A stretch of DNA of 36,298 nucleotides from Chitinophagaceae bacterium (GTDB taxonomy: Bacteria > Bacteroidota > Bacteroidia > Chitinophagales > Chitinophagaceae), in NCBI GenBank assembly GCA_004173355.1, contig SEAD01000037.1:1-36298 (forward strand), in the 5' to 3' direction. This document shows, piece after piece, positions 8,554-17,419 of the stretch. The notes under the pieces were generated by a model that was given only the letters and a program-made list of their open reading frames with translations, made no database searches and was not told the DNA's origin. Position 1 is the first letter of the stretch; each line of letters starts with the position of its first letter. The translations under genes and the position numbers were made by a program.

Positions 8554-9621
8554 TTAGTTTTTCAGTTGTACGAAGATCTGTTGCAGCGTACTATCGGTCC
8601 GTATCTCCGGGTTTCCCGCAGCTTCGGACACATAGCGGATGCGCTCGTCGAGGTTGGGATGGCTTGCCAGGATTTCGGGCATTTCGCCCTGGCCGTCATC
8701 TTTTTTCAACTGGTTAAATAACCCGGTAAAACCGGCAGGGTCAATCTGCCGCGCCCGCAGGAGCTGAAGTCCATGCAGGTCGGCTTCTTTTTCCAGCGAG
8801 CGGGAGTAACCCAGTGATTTGAGTTGTTCAGCCTGATCGGCAAGCACTGAGCCTATTGCCCCGTTGTTTCCCAATACGAGTGACAGGAATACTTTCGAGC
8901 CAATCGAACGGAATACCGACCGGGTGGCATGTTTCAATTGCACATGGCTGTATTCATGGCTGACCAGCGCAGCGAATTCCGGATAGTCTTTCAGTTTATT
9001 CAACAGGCCGGTGTACAGCACGATCCTTCCGCCAGGCAGGGCAAAGGCATTTTTGATCGGGCTGTTCACTACCGTGATCCGCACATTATATGGGGTAGCC
9101 ACATTCATTTCTGCAAAAAAGCGATTGGCAAGGAATGTTTTCGCCGAGTCCGTTTCTGGTCCCAGGTTCAGCCCGCTGAAGATACTTTCCCCGAACCCGG
9201 CTTCGGTATCCGGGTCAACACCGGATGCGATTTTTCCCGCAAGCCATGGTACCAGCAGAAGCCAGGCGCCCACGATGCAGCCAATGACCAGGAGGAAAAC
9301 CAACAGGATCCTGCTGCGCCAGTGACGCGGCGCAGCAGGAAGCTGGGTATGCTGGCTGCGTCCGGTCAGGCTTTCGAGTTGCCGCGCCACTTCTTTACCC
9401 GGGATCACGAGCGCAGCCAGTGCTCCCGGATAAGCACGTACAAATGTGATATCCATCAGTTCATTGTGACGTACATCGATATCTTTCAACGGCCATTCCA
9501 CAGGAGCGCCGTCCACGGCGGATTCCAGCCGGATGAGCAGGTTTGTCCGGTCGGTTTCAACCAGGGCTTCCGATCCGGTGTCGCTGCTGCTGGTTTTATA
9601 GATGGCATTCCATTCGTACAT
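8554..9621 (-). CDS. M48 family zinc metalloprotease, membrane-anchored
   Basis: The zinc site HEYSH (222-226, in ALVSHEYSHVQLKHAT) and the third ligand in EKEADLHG (Glu279) identify an M48 (HtpX/Oma1/BepA-like) peptidase. A cytosolic or lumenal N-terminal domain (1-100) precedes a single membrane helix (about 104-127, rich in Leu, Val and Ile). PGGRIVLYTGLL (196-207) is the conserved strand before the catalytic helix, and SHPNLDERIRYV near the C-terminus is also typical. Family members remove misfolded or damaged membrane and envelope proteins. Length is 355. The N-terminal 100 residues resemble no family I recognise. Co-transcribed with the EamA gene. Confidence 0.93.
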   Translation of the reverse strand: MYEWNAIYKTSSSDTGSEALVETDRTNLLIRLESAVDGAPVEWPLKDIDVRHNELMDITFVRAYPGALAALVIPGKEVARQLESLTGRSQHTQLPAAPRHWRSRILLVFLLVIGCIVGAWLLLVPWLAGKIASGVDPDTEAGFGESIFSGLNLGPETDSAKTFLANRFFAEMNVATPYNVRITVVNSPIKNAFALPGGRIVLYTGLLNKLKDYPEFAALVSHEYSHVQLKHATRSVFRSIGSKVFLSLVLGNNGAIGSVLADQAEQLKSLGYSRSLEKEADLHGLQLLRARQIDPAGFTGLFNQLKKDDGQGEMPEILASHPNLDERIRYVSEAAGNPEIRTDSTLQQIFVQLKN

Positions 9622-9658
9622 GCTGTTGCTTTATGGGTCCTGTATAACCGTAAGATCT

Positions 9659-9666
9659 TATTTTTG
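9659..9666 (+). promoter_or_regulatory. -7 element before the MFS gene
   Basis: TATTTTTG is a perfect TAnnTTTG match 23 bases before the ATG at 9690. No TTTG is found at the usual distance upstream, so the promoter may need an activator or be weak. Confidence 0.45.
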
Positions 9667-9689
9667 CTGTAATCACTCAATTTTTTTTC

Positions 9690-10904
9690 ATGTCGATGAG
9701 TCCAAAGTCCATCATCCAGCCCGCAGCGGCGGCTACTGTTTATCCGATCCTGCTCGCAATCAGTTTTTCGCACCTGCTGAATGATACGATCCAGTCACTG
9801 ATCCCTTCCATCTATCCGATGGTGAAGGAAAACTACCAGCTGAATTTTGCGCAGATCGGGATTATCACATTGACGTTCCAGCTTGCGGCTTCTTTGCTGC
9901 AGCCGCTGATTGGGTTGTATACGGATAAAAAGCCACAACCCTTTTCGCTGGCCACTGGTATGGCCATTTCGATGAGCGGACTGGTGGTACTGGCTTTTGC
10001 ACATCATTATTATATAGTGCTGGTTGCGGTGGCACTGATCGGCATCGGCTCTTCGGTCTTCCATCCCGAAGCATCAAAAGTGGCCTATATGGCATCCGGT
10101 GGTAAACGTGGCCTGGCCCAGTCCATTTTCCAGGTGGGAGGCAATGCCGGCAGTGCGATCGGACCGCTGCTCGCGGCATTGGTGATTGTGCCACACGGAC
10201 AGCAGTACATCCTTTGGTTCTGCCTGCTGGCATTACTCGCCATATTTGTACTTTACACGATCGGGAAATGGTACACCGTAAACATGCACCTGATCCGTCC
10301 GAAAAAAGTTGCTGCGGCGCTGGAGAATAAACTGAGTTCAAAGAGGATCACTTTTGCTGTGATCATCCTGCTGGTGCTGATCTTCTCCAAATATTTTTAC
10401 CTCGCGAGCATGTCGAGTTATTTCACCTTTTTCCTGATCGATAAATTCAACCTCAGTATCCAGCAGGCACAGATGCACCTGTTCATATTCCTGGGAGCGG
10501 TGGCTGCGGGTACCTTGCTGGGCGGTCCACTGGGTGACCGTTTCGGGAGAAAATACATTATCTGGTTTTCAATCCTTGGTGCGGCGCCGTTTACGCTCCT
10601 GCTGCCTCATGCATCACTGCTGGTAGTCACCTTACTGAGTGTGGTGATCGGTTTCATCCTGGCCTCGGCGTTCTCTGCAATCCTTGTGTATGCGCAGGAA
10701 TTGCTGCCGGGTAAAATCGGCACGGTATCCGGACTTTTTTTCGGCTTTGCTTTCGGGATGGGCGGACTTGGTTCGGCACTGCTCGGCATCCTGGCCGATC
10801 ATACCAGCGTACAGTATATGTTTTCGGTTTGTGCATACCTGCCGCTGATCGGGCTGATTACAGGATTTCTTCCGAACCTTCATACCCGGCCGAAGCAGCT
10901 GTAA
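9690..10904 (+). CDS. MFS exporter, fosmidomycin-resistance (Fsr) type
   Basis: The 404-residue protein has about 12 transmembrane helices. The opening ILLAISFSHLLNDTIQSLIP and GLYTDKKPQPFSLATGM (motif A region), then ALIGIGSSVFHPEASKVAYM and SIFQVGGNAGSAIGPLLAAL, are characteristic of the Fsr branch of major facilitator proteins. The second half repeats motif A as GGPLGDRFGRKYIIWFS. Such proteins use the proton gradient to expel small molecules; the Escherichia coli member gives fosmidomycin resistance, but the natural substrate here is not known. The gene is divergent from the M48 gene and converges with the S41 peptidase gene 10 bp away. A second ATG two codons in is equally possible as start. 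Confidence 0.92.
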   Translation: MSMSPKSIIQPAAAATVYPILLAISFSHLLNDTIQSLIPSIYPMVKENYQLNFAQIGIITLTFQLAASLLQPLIGLYTDKKPQPFSLATGMAISMSGLVVLAFAHHYYIVLVAVALIGIGSSVFHPEASKVAYMASGGKRGLAQSIFQVGGNAGSAIGPLLAALVIVPHGQQYILWFCLLALLAIFVLYTIGKWYTVNMHLIRPKKVAAALENKLSSKRITFAVIILLVLIFSKYFYLASMSSYFTFFLIDKFNLSIQQAQMHLFIFLGAVAAGTLLGGPLGDRFGRKYIIWFSILGAAPFTLLLPHASLLVVTLLSVVIGFILASAFSAILVYAQELLPGKIGTVSGLFFGFAFGMGGLGSALLGILADHTSVQYMFSVCAYLPLIGLITGFLPNLHTRPKQL

Positions 10905-10914
10905 AACTGACCAT

Positions 10915-12330
10915 TCATCTCCAATTTTCACAGATCGTCCGGATCCAGTCTTCCCTCGGAATATCCCCGAGACTGTTTTCGGGGATGAAACCGGTATCAT
11001 CGATCGGACGGATGCTGGTCCAGCCAGACCTAGCCATCGGCATACTTACGGTAAATTCCTTTGCCGGTAAAGGGGTAGGGTGATTCATTCCCACATAATC
11101 CATCATGCCCAGGGTATGAACGCCATACCGGGTGACCTTCCGGCTTTGTTTACTGATTTCAAAAAAATACTCGGTACTACTGCCACAGCCTTCATCAAAC
11201 AATAAAGCAACCTCTTGAGGCCAGCGGCTGGCCGAATCAAAGGGGAAATACACGGACGGCGTTACCAGGAAACTATCCGTGGTTGTTTTTAATTTTTCGA
11301 AGCTGGCTTTATAAAGGGCCATGATGGAGTCCGGAAAGTATTTTTTGTATTCATCCGGAAGCGGGCCATTGATAAGGGGTGCAAAATCGCTGATGGCGCG
11401 GGCACGGTTGTTATCGCTGATGCGCAGCTCGTTATCCGGCTGCCGGATCTCATTGGTCATCAGGTACGGGAGCACATACCTCCAACCGGTGTTTCCGCCA
11501 CCATTTCCTCGAAGGTCGATGATCAGGCCGGGATGTGACCGGATGGCGGAATCATTGCGGGCAACGAGCGCTGCCACCTGGTCATCGTCAATGAATGAGG
11601 GAATCCGCAGGCAGCTGGTCTTCGCGTCAGCCATATAAAATGCCAGGCCATTGGCATGATCCCTCCATGTCATCAGTTCGGCCTGCTCTGCGATGGTTGT
11701 TGCCCCGATGCGACCAAAAACCCGGAGATTCCATTCCCGCAGCAGGTTGCCTGTCACACTTACCGGTATATGGGTGCTCGTGAACCAGTCGTACCGTTCA
11801 GAGATCCAGCCGTCCCCCTTTTTCCGGAACAACGAATAAACCATTCCTGCCGGCATTGTTTTGGCATCCCTTGCCCAGGCCACCCTGGCTACGAAACTGA
11901 GCGGACCGGTACGACTCACTTCCAGTTTAATACTGCTGTCTGCATCGAGCCAGGTGCCGGCAAACGGAGGTGCGGGGTTTACGGCCGCCTTATTTGCTGT
12001 AGCAGGCACCTGCTTTTGCTCAACATACCCCGTCAGGCTCAGGATGAAATGTTTGTCACGGAAAAAATGGACATATTCTTCCATCAGCCGGTAGCAGGTC
12101 ACGGTAGTGGAAGACCGGGTAGCGAGACCGGAGAGGCGGTCTACCAGCACATCATACTGACGGCGGTTGCGCGGGTTGACTTTTGCCGGAAAACCCGCAT
12201 AATCCAGTTCCGTACGCCGCACCAGCGTGTCGAGGTTTTCCCGGCAATTGCACCGCGCAGGATTCTGTGCTGCACTGTTGGCAAACGTGAAAATCAGTAA
12301 AAAGACGACCAGTGTTTTCTGCAGGTACAT
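10915..12330 (-). CDS. Secreted S41 family (tail-specific) peptidase
   Basis: The 471-residue protein has a Sec signal peptide (about 1-21, LVVFLLIFTFANSAAQ). The S41 catalytic core is in the C-terminal half: GLIIDLRGNGGGNTGW (268-283) forms the oxyanion and substrate strand, and EGCGSSTEYF holds the probable nucleophile Ser at about 384-385. No PDZ domain is visible; instead the N-terminal 240 residues contain a beta-rich domain (AGTWLDADSSIKLEVSR onward). S41 members cleave from C-termini or process envelope proteins; this one is closer to the CtpA-like and tricorn-core group without PDZ. The general base Lys was not located with confidence. It is the only gene on its transcript. Confidence 0.88.
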   Translation of the reverse strand: MYLQKTLVVFLLIFTFANSAAQNPARCNCRENLDTLVRRTELDYAGFPAKVNPRNRRQYDVLVDRLSGLATRSSTTVTCYRLMEEYVHFFRDKHFILSLTGYVEQKQVPATANKAAVNPAPPFAGTWLDADSSIKLEVSRTGPLSFVARVAWARDAKTMPAGMVYSLFRKKGDGWISERYDWFTSTHIPVSVTGNLLREWNLRVFGRIGATTIAEQAELMTWRDHANGLAFYMADAKTSCLRIPSFIDDDQVAALVARNDSAIRSHPGLIIDLRGNGGGNTGWRYVLPYLMTNEIRQPDNELRISDNNRARAISDFAPLINGPLPDEYKKYFPDSIMALYKASFEKLKTTTDSFLVTPSVYFPFDSASRWPQEVALLFDEGCGSSTEYFFEISKQSRKVTRYGVHTLGMMDYVGMNHPTPLPAKEFTVSMPMARSGWTSIRPIDDTGFIPENSLGDIPREDWIRTICENWR

Positions 12331-12611
12331 ATGTGCTATCCGGTTTGTTGTACACCGAAAAAATACGAAGCATTTGGCTCCCCGCCAAAATGTGATCCGG
12401 CACAGTGCCCGCCCGTCCTGTGTTCCGGCGGATGATGGGGAAACATCAATGATATAACTATTAGCTCGTATATAAGAGTTTTTACAGGCAACTGTAGGCG
12501 GACTTCTACACCAGAATCGGCATGTGCCTTACTTTTTGTTCGGGCTTTCCGCGCGATCTTTACCCCCACGGTTTGCCAGAAATACCGTGAAACCTAAACC
12601 TTATCCTGATT
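12331..12611. other. Longest intergenic region, divergent S41 peptidase / PAS kinase
   Basis: These 281 bases hold the probable S41 promoter at the left end. On the right, no full Bacteroidota promoter for the kinase was found; TACTTTTT (around 12529) is a near match to the -7 element without a -33 partner. A short GTG-led frame (12587-12634, 15 codons) overlaps the kinase start. No RNA gene or strong hairpin was seen. Confidence 0.5.
12358..12389 (-). promoter_or_regulatory. Probable promoter of the S41 peptidase gene
   Basis: On the minus strand TTTG (12386-12389) is followed by 20 bases and TATTTTTT (12358-12365), one mismatch from TAnnTTTG. Its position, 27 bases before the ATG, fits a normal leader. 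Confidence 0.45.
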
Positions 12612-15269
12612 TTGAGACGATCCGCTATCCCTAAAACCGTAAAACAGCTGGAGGTAATTGATATTTCCAATGCTGTCCTCCAATCACTGCCAGGGGCCGT
12701 GATCTGCGCAGACATGGAAGGAGTGATTATCCACTTCAATCCGGCTGCAGAGAAAATTTTCCACTTAGGTACCGCAGAGGCCTGCGGTAAGCCGGTGGAT
12801 CATCTGCTTTCTGCCTGTTCGGCTTCACAGCTTACCCGTTTTGCAGCGGTCGTCTTCGAGACCGGTCTTGCCCGTCGTAAAAATATCCGCCTCGAAACAA
12901 TGGATGGTGTGGTGGCACGCTTATCCATGACTATTTCCCTGTTGCGTGACGAAAACAACGTAACCACCGGTTTCTGTGCACTGGCTGAACTGATCCCGGT
13001 CAAACAGTCACTGGGTCGTCTCACCTCTGTCAATAATAAAGTGGCAGTGGAAGTGGAAGGAGCTGAAGAGCGCCTCCGCCAGAATGAAAAACGTTTCCGT
13101 TCAATTGTTGAAAACAGTGCTGACGGTATCGCGATCCTTGGTCGCGATGGCAGTCCGAAATACCTCTCGCCTTCGATCAAAAATATCCTTGGTTATGATG
13201 AGGCCACGGCGCTGCAAATGAATCTTTTTACATCCACGCACCCGGACGACCTGGTTGCGCTGGGTAAACTCTGGACCAAAGTCCTGGCCAGCCCGGGGGT
13301 TCCCATCCGTGCCTATCCATGCCGTGTCCGGCACGCAGACGGTTCATACCGCGTGTTTGATGGCACGCTTACCAACCTGCTGCATGATCCCGCAGTAGAC
13401 GGTATTGTAGATAATTTCCGCGATGTGACAGAGATGGTGCAATCGGAAGAGCACCTCAAAAGTTCAGAAGAGCGCTACAGGCATCTCTTCCAGAATAACC
13501 CGGTACCGATGTGGGTGTTTGATCCGGCGACATTGAAATTCCTCGCTGTAAATGATGCTGCAACCGTACAGTACGGCTATACTATTGACGAGTTTATGAA
13601 TATCAGTGTGCTGGATATCCGTACACCGGAAGCAGCCGCAAAATTCCTGGAAGCCGTAGCCCGGCGGAAACAGGGTGGTACCCATAACAAAGCAGGGGAG
13701 TTTGAACATGTAACCAAGGATGGCAAAATCATCCATGTCGACATTGTCAGCCACCTGATCCGGTATGAAGGCATCGATGCAATACTGGTGCTCGCCAAAG
13801 ATATCACTGAGCAGAAAAAGGCAAACAGCCTCCTGTTTAAATCCTACAGGGAAAACAACCAGATCCTGGAAAATATCGGCGATGGATTTTTCTCGCTGGA
13901 TAAAGAATACACGATTACCTACTGGAACAAGGCAGCCGAAGAGATCGTACGTACTCCCCGTTCAAAGGTGCTTGGAAAGAGTCTCTGGAAAATGTTTGAA
14001 ACCGCACAGCGGCTGAAGTTTTTTGCGGAATACAAACGGGCTTTCCGCGACCAGGTCACGGTCAATTTTGAAGAGTATTATCCCGAACTCGGCCTCTGGC
14101 TGGAAGTCACTGCCTATCCGTCGGACAGCGGGCTGTCTGTGTTCTTCCGGGACATTACCGCCCGCAAAAAAGCAATGGATAAAATCCGCCAGGCGAATGA
14201 AAAGTTCAGCATGATTGCCCGTATTACCAATGATGCGATTTATGAATGGGACATCGTGGAAGATGTGATGTACTGGGGGGAAGGTTATGCCACACTTTTC
14301 GGACATAAATGGACACCAGGTAAAATGTCCATGGACAGCTGGAGGGATTTTGTGCATCCATCCGACAAGGAAAACCTGATGAAGATTGCACAGGATGCAT
14401 TCAAAACCGGTACCCCGAGCCTGCAGCGTGAAATTAAATTCCGTTGCGCCGATGGATCATATAAACTGGTCTATGATAAACTCGTAATTGTTTATGCCGA
14501 AGATGGTACACCGCTGCGCCTCATGGGTGCCATGCAGGATGTTACCGAAAAAAGGATGATGGAAACTTCCCTGCAGAACGCCAAGAACCGCCAGCAGCGT
14601 GCTGTCACAAGGGCAACTATCCAGGGGCAGGAGAAGGAACGCGAGCAGATCGGTATCGAACTGCATGATAATATCAACCAGATCCTTGCTACCGCAAGTC
14701 TCTATATCGAGCACGGCCTGTCGATGCCGGAGCCAAGCACGGCTATCATCACCCAGGGCAAAGACATGATCCAGCTGGCAACAAAGGAAATCCGCAAACT
14801 TTCACATGCCCTGCTGCCGCCTTCGGCCGGCGACTTTGGCCTCGTGAATTCAATCAACGAACTCGCTGACGGGATGAACCTGACCAGCCGTTTCAGTATT
14901 GATTGCCATGTGCGCCGCTTTGATGAGTCTATCCTGCCACGTGAACAGCGCCTGACTTTCTATCGCATCGTGCAGGAGCAGCTGAACAATATCCTCAAAC
15001 ACGCGCAGTGCACCAGGGTTGAGATCACCCTCCGGCAATCACGTGAAGACGGGACCAGCGAACTGACGATCACGGACAACGGGAAAGGATTCAACGTACT
15101 CCAGAAGAAAACCGGTGTGGGGCTCCGCAACATGATGAGCCGTGCCGAACTGTTCTGCGGAAAAGTAAATATCATCACCAGTCCGGGTAACGGATGCAAA
15201 CTCACCGTGGTGATTCCGGTCAATTCGACCGGCACGGAAGACTGCACCAGCCTTCACCCGATCAAATAA
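12612..15269 (+). CDS. Soluble five-PAS sensor histidine kinase, NarL/HisKA_3 class
   Basis: The 885-residue protein has no membrane segment, so it senses cytoplasmic cues. Five PAS-type modules follow one another at about 18-135, 158-275, 290-405, 410-520 and 525-655 (for example RFRSIVENSADGIAIL, RYRHLFQNNPVPMWVF, DGFFSLDKEYTITYWNKAA and DAIYEWDIVEDVMYWGEG). The dimerisation helix QEKEREQIGIELHDNINQI places the phospho-accepting His at 685. The ATPase domain shows the N box (QEQLNNILKHA, Asn792), DNGKGF and TGVGLRNM. HisKA_3 kinases usually pair with NarL-type regulators, but no regulator lies beside it. The start is TTG: a TGA stop is in frame upstream and the next Met (residue 35) lies inside the first PAS domain. 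A terminator follows. Confidence 0.93.
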   Translation: MRRSAIPKTVKQLEVIDISNAVLQSLPGAVICADMEGVIIHFNPAAEKIFHLGTAEACGKPVDHLLSACSASQLTRFAAVVFETGLARRKNIRLETMDGVVARLSMTISLLRDENNVTTGFCALAELIPVKQSLGRLTSVNNKVAVEVEGAEERLRQNEKRFRSIVENSADGIAILGRDGSPKYLSPSIKNILGYDEATALQMNLFTSTHPDDLVALGKLWTKVLASPGVPIRAYPCRVRHADGSYRVFDGTLTNLLHDPAVDGIVDNFRDVTEMVQSEEHLKSSEERYRHLFQNNPVPMWVFDPATLKFLAVNDAATVQYGYTIDEFMNISVLDIRTPEAAAKFLEAVARRKQGGTHNKAGEFEHVTKDGKIIHVDIVSHLIRYEGIDAILVLAKDITEQKKANSLLFKSYRENNQILENIGDGFFSLDKEYTITYWNKAAEEIVRTPRSKVLGKSLWKMFETAQRLKFFAEYKRAFRDQVTVNFEEYYPELGLWLEVTAYPSDSGLSVFFRDITARKKAMDKIRQANEKFSMIARITNDAIYEWDIVEDVMYWGEGYATLFGHKWTPGKMSMDSWRDFVHPSDKENLMKIAQDAFKTGTPSLQREIKFRCADGSYKLVYDKLVIVYAEDGTPLRLMGAMQDVTEKRMMETSLQNAKNRQQRAVTRATIQGQEKEREQIGIELHDNINQILATASLYIEHGLSMPEPSTAIITQGKDMIQLATKEIRKLSHALLPPSAGDFGLVNSINELADGMNLTSRFSIDCHVRRFDESILPREQRLTFYRIVQEQLNNILKHAQCTRVEITLRQSREDGTSELTITDNGKGFNVLQKKTGVGLRNMMSRAELFCGKVNIITSPGNGCKLTVVIPVNSTGTEDCTSLHPIK

Positions 15270-15297
15270 CACACAGGCAAGTGTTCGTTTACCAGTT

Positions 15298-15328
15298 GCG
15301 CCGGATCCGTCCGGCGCTTTTTTTTTCC
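15298..15328 (+). terminator. Intrinsic terminator after the PAS kinase gene
   Basis: GCGCCGGA (15298-15305) pairs with TCCGGCGC (15310-15317) around the loop TCCG, followed by nine T residues (15318-15326). It isolates the kinase gene from the DUF1579 gene. Confidence 0.92.
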
Positions 15329-15356
15329 TTAAATTGGACTTCCTTAATACAGTTTT

Positions 15357-15854
15357 ATGTCAGCAGACCAATTGAAAGAATCTCTCAGCAACGGGTTACA
15401 CAGGGCGCTTAACCAGATGGTCGGACAGTGGTCTGGGGAAACAAAAACATGGTTTGACGAAGGTGAACCGATAGATGTGTCTCCAATGACCGGTACCATC
15501 AAACCTTTATTTGACGGGCGTTTCGTGATGCATGAATACCAGGGTGTGTTCCAGGGGGCACCCTTCGAAGGCATTACCATCTACGGTTATTCACAGGTTA
15601 CGGGATCGTTCGAATCTGTATGGATGGATACTTTCCATACCGGCACGGCGCTGTTATTTTCCAAAGGGAAACCCGGTGAAAAACTGTTCAATGTAAAAGG
15701 GAATTATACCGCGCCGGCACCTGAGCCGCAGGAATGGGGCTGGCGAACGGAGATCAGCCAGACCGAAGCCGACCACCTGACGCTCACAGCCTGGAATATT
15801 TCACCGACAGGGGAAGAAACCAGGGCCACAGAAACTATTTACCACCGCCGCTGA
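15357..15854 (+). CDS. DUF1579 family protein
   Basis: This 165-residue cytoplasmic protein resembles the DUF1579 family: MVGQWSGETKTWFDEGEP near the N-terminus, PLFDGRFVMHEYQGVFQG, GYSQVTGSFESVWMDTFHTG, and an ending ETRATETIYHRR. The family is a small lipocalin-like beta barrel of unknown role, found widely as a stand-alone protein. There is no signal peptide. The next gene begins 5 bp after its stop, so the two form an operon. No catalytic residues can be named. Confidence 0.82.
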   Translation: MSADQLKESLSNGLHRALNQMVGQWSGETKTWFDEGEPIDVSPMTGTIKPLFDGRFVMHEYQGVFQGAPFEGITIYGYSQVTGSFESVWMDTFHTGTALLFSKGKPGEKLFNVKGNYTAPAPEPQEWGWRTEISQTEADHLTLTAWNISPTGEETRATETIYHRR

Positions 15855-15859
15855 CAGCT

Positions 15860-16522
15860 ATGCAAACCCGGCTGGCTTTGATCCGACGCTTTTCCGGCCT
15901 GCAAAAACTGCTGGCCTCCCTTGTATGTGCAGTCGTGGTATTCCTCGTGCTAATCCCTGCCGGGGTCGACATCAAAAGCCGCTTCATACTCGCGTGGGAT
16001 GTGTTTTGTATCGTCATGGTCACGCTTGCCGCGATCCTGTTTTTCTCCACCTCCCGCAGTGAAGTAAAGGATGTGGTCCGTTCGCAGGATGACGGGGTAG
16101 AAGTAATTTTCCTGCTGGTGGTAACAGGGGTTTGCTTCAGCCTGTTCGGATCGCTGATCCTGCTGGGCGTCCGGGGCGAATCATCATTCAACCGGTACCT
16201 CCATGCCATCGTGTCCATTTCCCCGGTTGTATTCTCGTGGATCCTGCTGCATACTATTTTCAGCATCCGTTATGCGCACCTGTATCACGAAAACACATTA
16301 CCGGAGAGCGGGGGACTGGATTTCCCCGGGGGAAAAGAGCCGGACTACCCCGATTTCGCGTATTTTTCTTTTGTGATCGGCATGACTTTCCAGGTATCGG
16401 ATGTGGAAGTGGGTTCGTCCAGGATCCGGCGTTTTGTGCTGCTGCACAGCCTGATCTCCTTTGTATTTAATACAGTGATCGTTGCCATGGCGATCAATAC
16501 CATCGCGGGTTTTGTAAAATAG
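15860..16522 (+). CDS. DUF1345 family membrane protein
   Basis: The protein is 220 residues from the ATG at 15860; a longer open frame begins inside the DUF1579 gene and is rejected because the ATG sits 5 bp after that gene's stop and precedes the conserved region. Hydrophobic segments lie at about 15-35, 43-63, 82-105, 117-135 and 190-215. The stretch HTIFSIRYAHLYHEN followed by DFPGGKEPDYPDFAYFSFVI and GMTFQVSDVEVGSS is the hallmark of DUF1345 membrane proteins. Function is unknown. Topology suggests five or six helices in the inner membrane. Confidence 0.88.
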   Translation: MQTRLALIRRFSGLQKLLASLVCAVVVFLVLIPAGVDIKSRFILAWDVFCIVMVTLAAILFFSTSRSEVKDVVRSQDDGVEVIFLLVVTGVCFSLFGSLILLGVRGESSFNRYLHAIVSISPVVFSWILLHTIFSIRYAHLYHENTLPESGGLDFPGGKEPDYPDFAYFSFVIGMTFQVSDVEVGSSRIRRFVLLHSLISFVFNTVIVAMAINTIAGFVK

Positions 16523-16607
16523 CCCCGGAACTTTTTTTTTACAGGAAATAGATGCAAATTGCCGTCTCAAATTGCTGTTTCGCACCCTGACAACACAACT
16601 GAATTTT

Positions 16608-16970
16608 ATGAATCGCGACAACTCCTCCGTCAACGACAAGGTTGATAACCATATCGGGAAACTGATTTCCGATGTTACCGCCAGGGCAATGGTGGATATC
16701 CGTTTTGAATACGAAGACAATGACCAGTGGGCGGTGCTCTCCACCTTCCAGGAAGACGACGATTCCGAAATTTCTTTACGTCTCCATTCCGGCAGCCGGT
16801 ATTTTTTCTATCATGGATTTTATGATGCAAAAGACGAATTCCAGGAAGAGGTACATGCGCTGAACGATGACCAGGTGGCAACTATCCCCGCAGCCATCAC
16901 CAAGGTAATGCTGAGGGTGCTCGATGAAGAGGAAGGCCTGCGTGTACCCGGCAGCCTTCTCGCGCGCTGA
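16608..16970 (+). CDS. Hypothetical acidic protein
   Basis: The ATG at 16608 gives 120 residues (MNRDNSSVNDKVDNHIGKLI). An upstream TTG in the same frame is less likely. The protein is acidic, with clusters such as FEYEDNDQ, FQEDDDSEISLRL and VLDEEEGL, and has no signal peptide or membrane segment. Predicted alternation suggests an alpha+beta fold. I recognise no family. It lies 85 bp after the DUF1345 gene on the same strand and converges with the DoxX gene, leaving 4 bp between stops. The reading frame looks real from its codon pattern and clean start; the function is unknown. Confidence 0.65.
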   Translation: MNRDNSSVNDKVDNHIGKLISDVTARAMVDIRFEYEDNDQWAVLSTFQEDDDSEISLRLHSGSRYFFYHGFYDAKDEFQEEVHALNDDQVATIPAAITKVMLRVLDEEEGLRVPGSLLAR

Positions 16971-16974
16971 TGGA

Positions 16975-17391
16975 TTAATTTTTTTTACGGGAAAAAGCAC
17001 CGGTCGACCACAACGCAACGAAGATAAGTACCGGCTGGAAAAATAAGCGGGCAAGCCTTGCCGCATCGGTATCGAGTCCGAAGCCATCGCGATGCCCGAG
17101 ATACTGCGCGATATTTCCAGGGAATACGGCAAGGAAAAATGCGGCTGCAATCCAGCCGACTTTGACCTGTTGCCTCACAAGGAAGATGAGTGCGGCACCG
17201 AGTCCGATTTCTACAATCCCCGACAGGACAACCACAAGGTCTTTGTTCAGCGGCACCCAGTCAGGCACCTGCGCCTGGAATTCCGTGCGGGCGAAACTCA
17301 GGTGGCCAATCCCTGCGAGCACGAGAAAACCACCGAGTAAAATACGCGTGATCTGCCGGGCCCTGGATCGAATGGGAGCTGGATTGTGCAT
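16975..17391 (-). CDS. DoxX-like membrane protein
   Basis: The 138-residue protein has four hydrophobic helices (about 15-33, 49-70, 77-95 and 108-128). LLGGFLVLAGIGHLSFARTE and VVVLSGIVEIGLGAALI are the DoxX/MauE-type signature, and FPGNIAQYLGHRDGFGLDTD is the loop between helices 3 and 4. Such proteins sit in the inner membrane and have been linked to quinone or redox chemistry, but this one has no assigned reaction. It starts 28 bp after the PhyH-type gene on the same strand, so it is probably the last gene of the GH144 operon. Confidence 0.85.
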   Translation of the reverse strand: MHNPAPIRSRARQITRILLGGFLVLAGIGHLSFARTEFQAQVPDWVPLNKDLVVVLSGIVEIGLGAALIFLVRQQVKVGWIAAAFFLAVFPGNIAQYLGHRDGFGLDTDAARLARLFFQPVLIFVALWSTGAFSRKKN

Positions 17392-17419
17392 GGTTTAGGA
17401 TACACAGTAACTATGCCGG

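Noticed and set aside
10963-10986. 8-bp hairpin ATCCCCGA/TCGGGGAT near the end of the S41 gene, considered as a terminator for the convergent MFS gene
   Set aside because: No T run follows on either strand, and it lies in coding sequence for the peptidase C-terminus.
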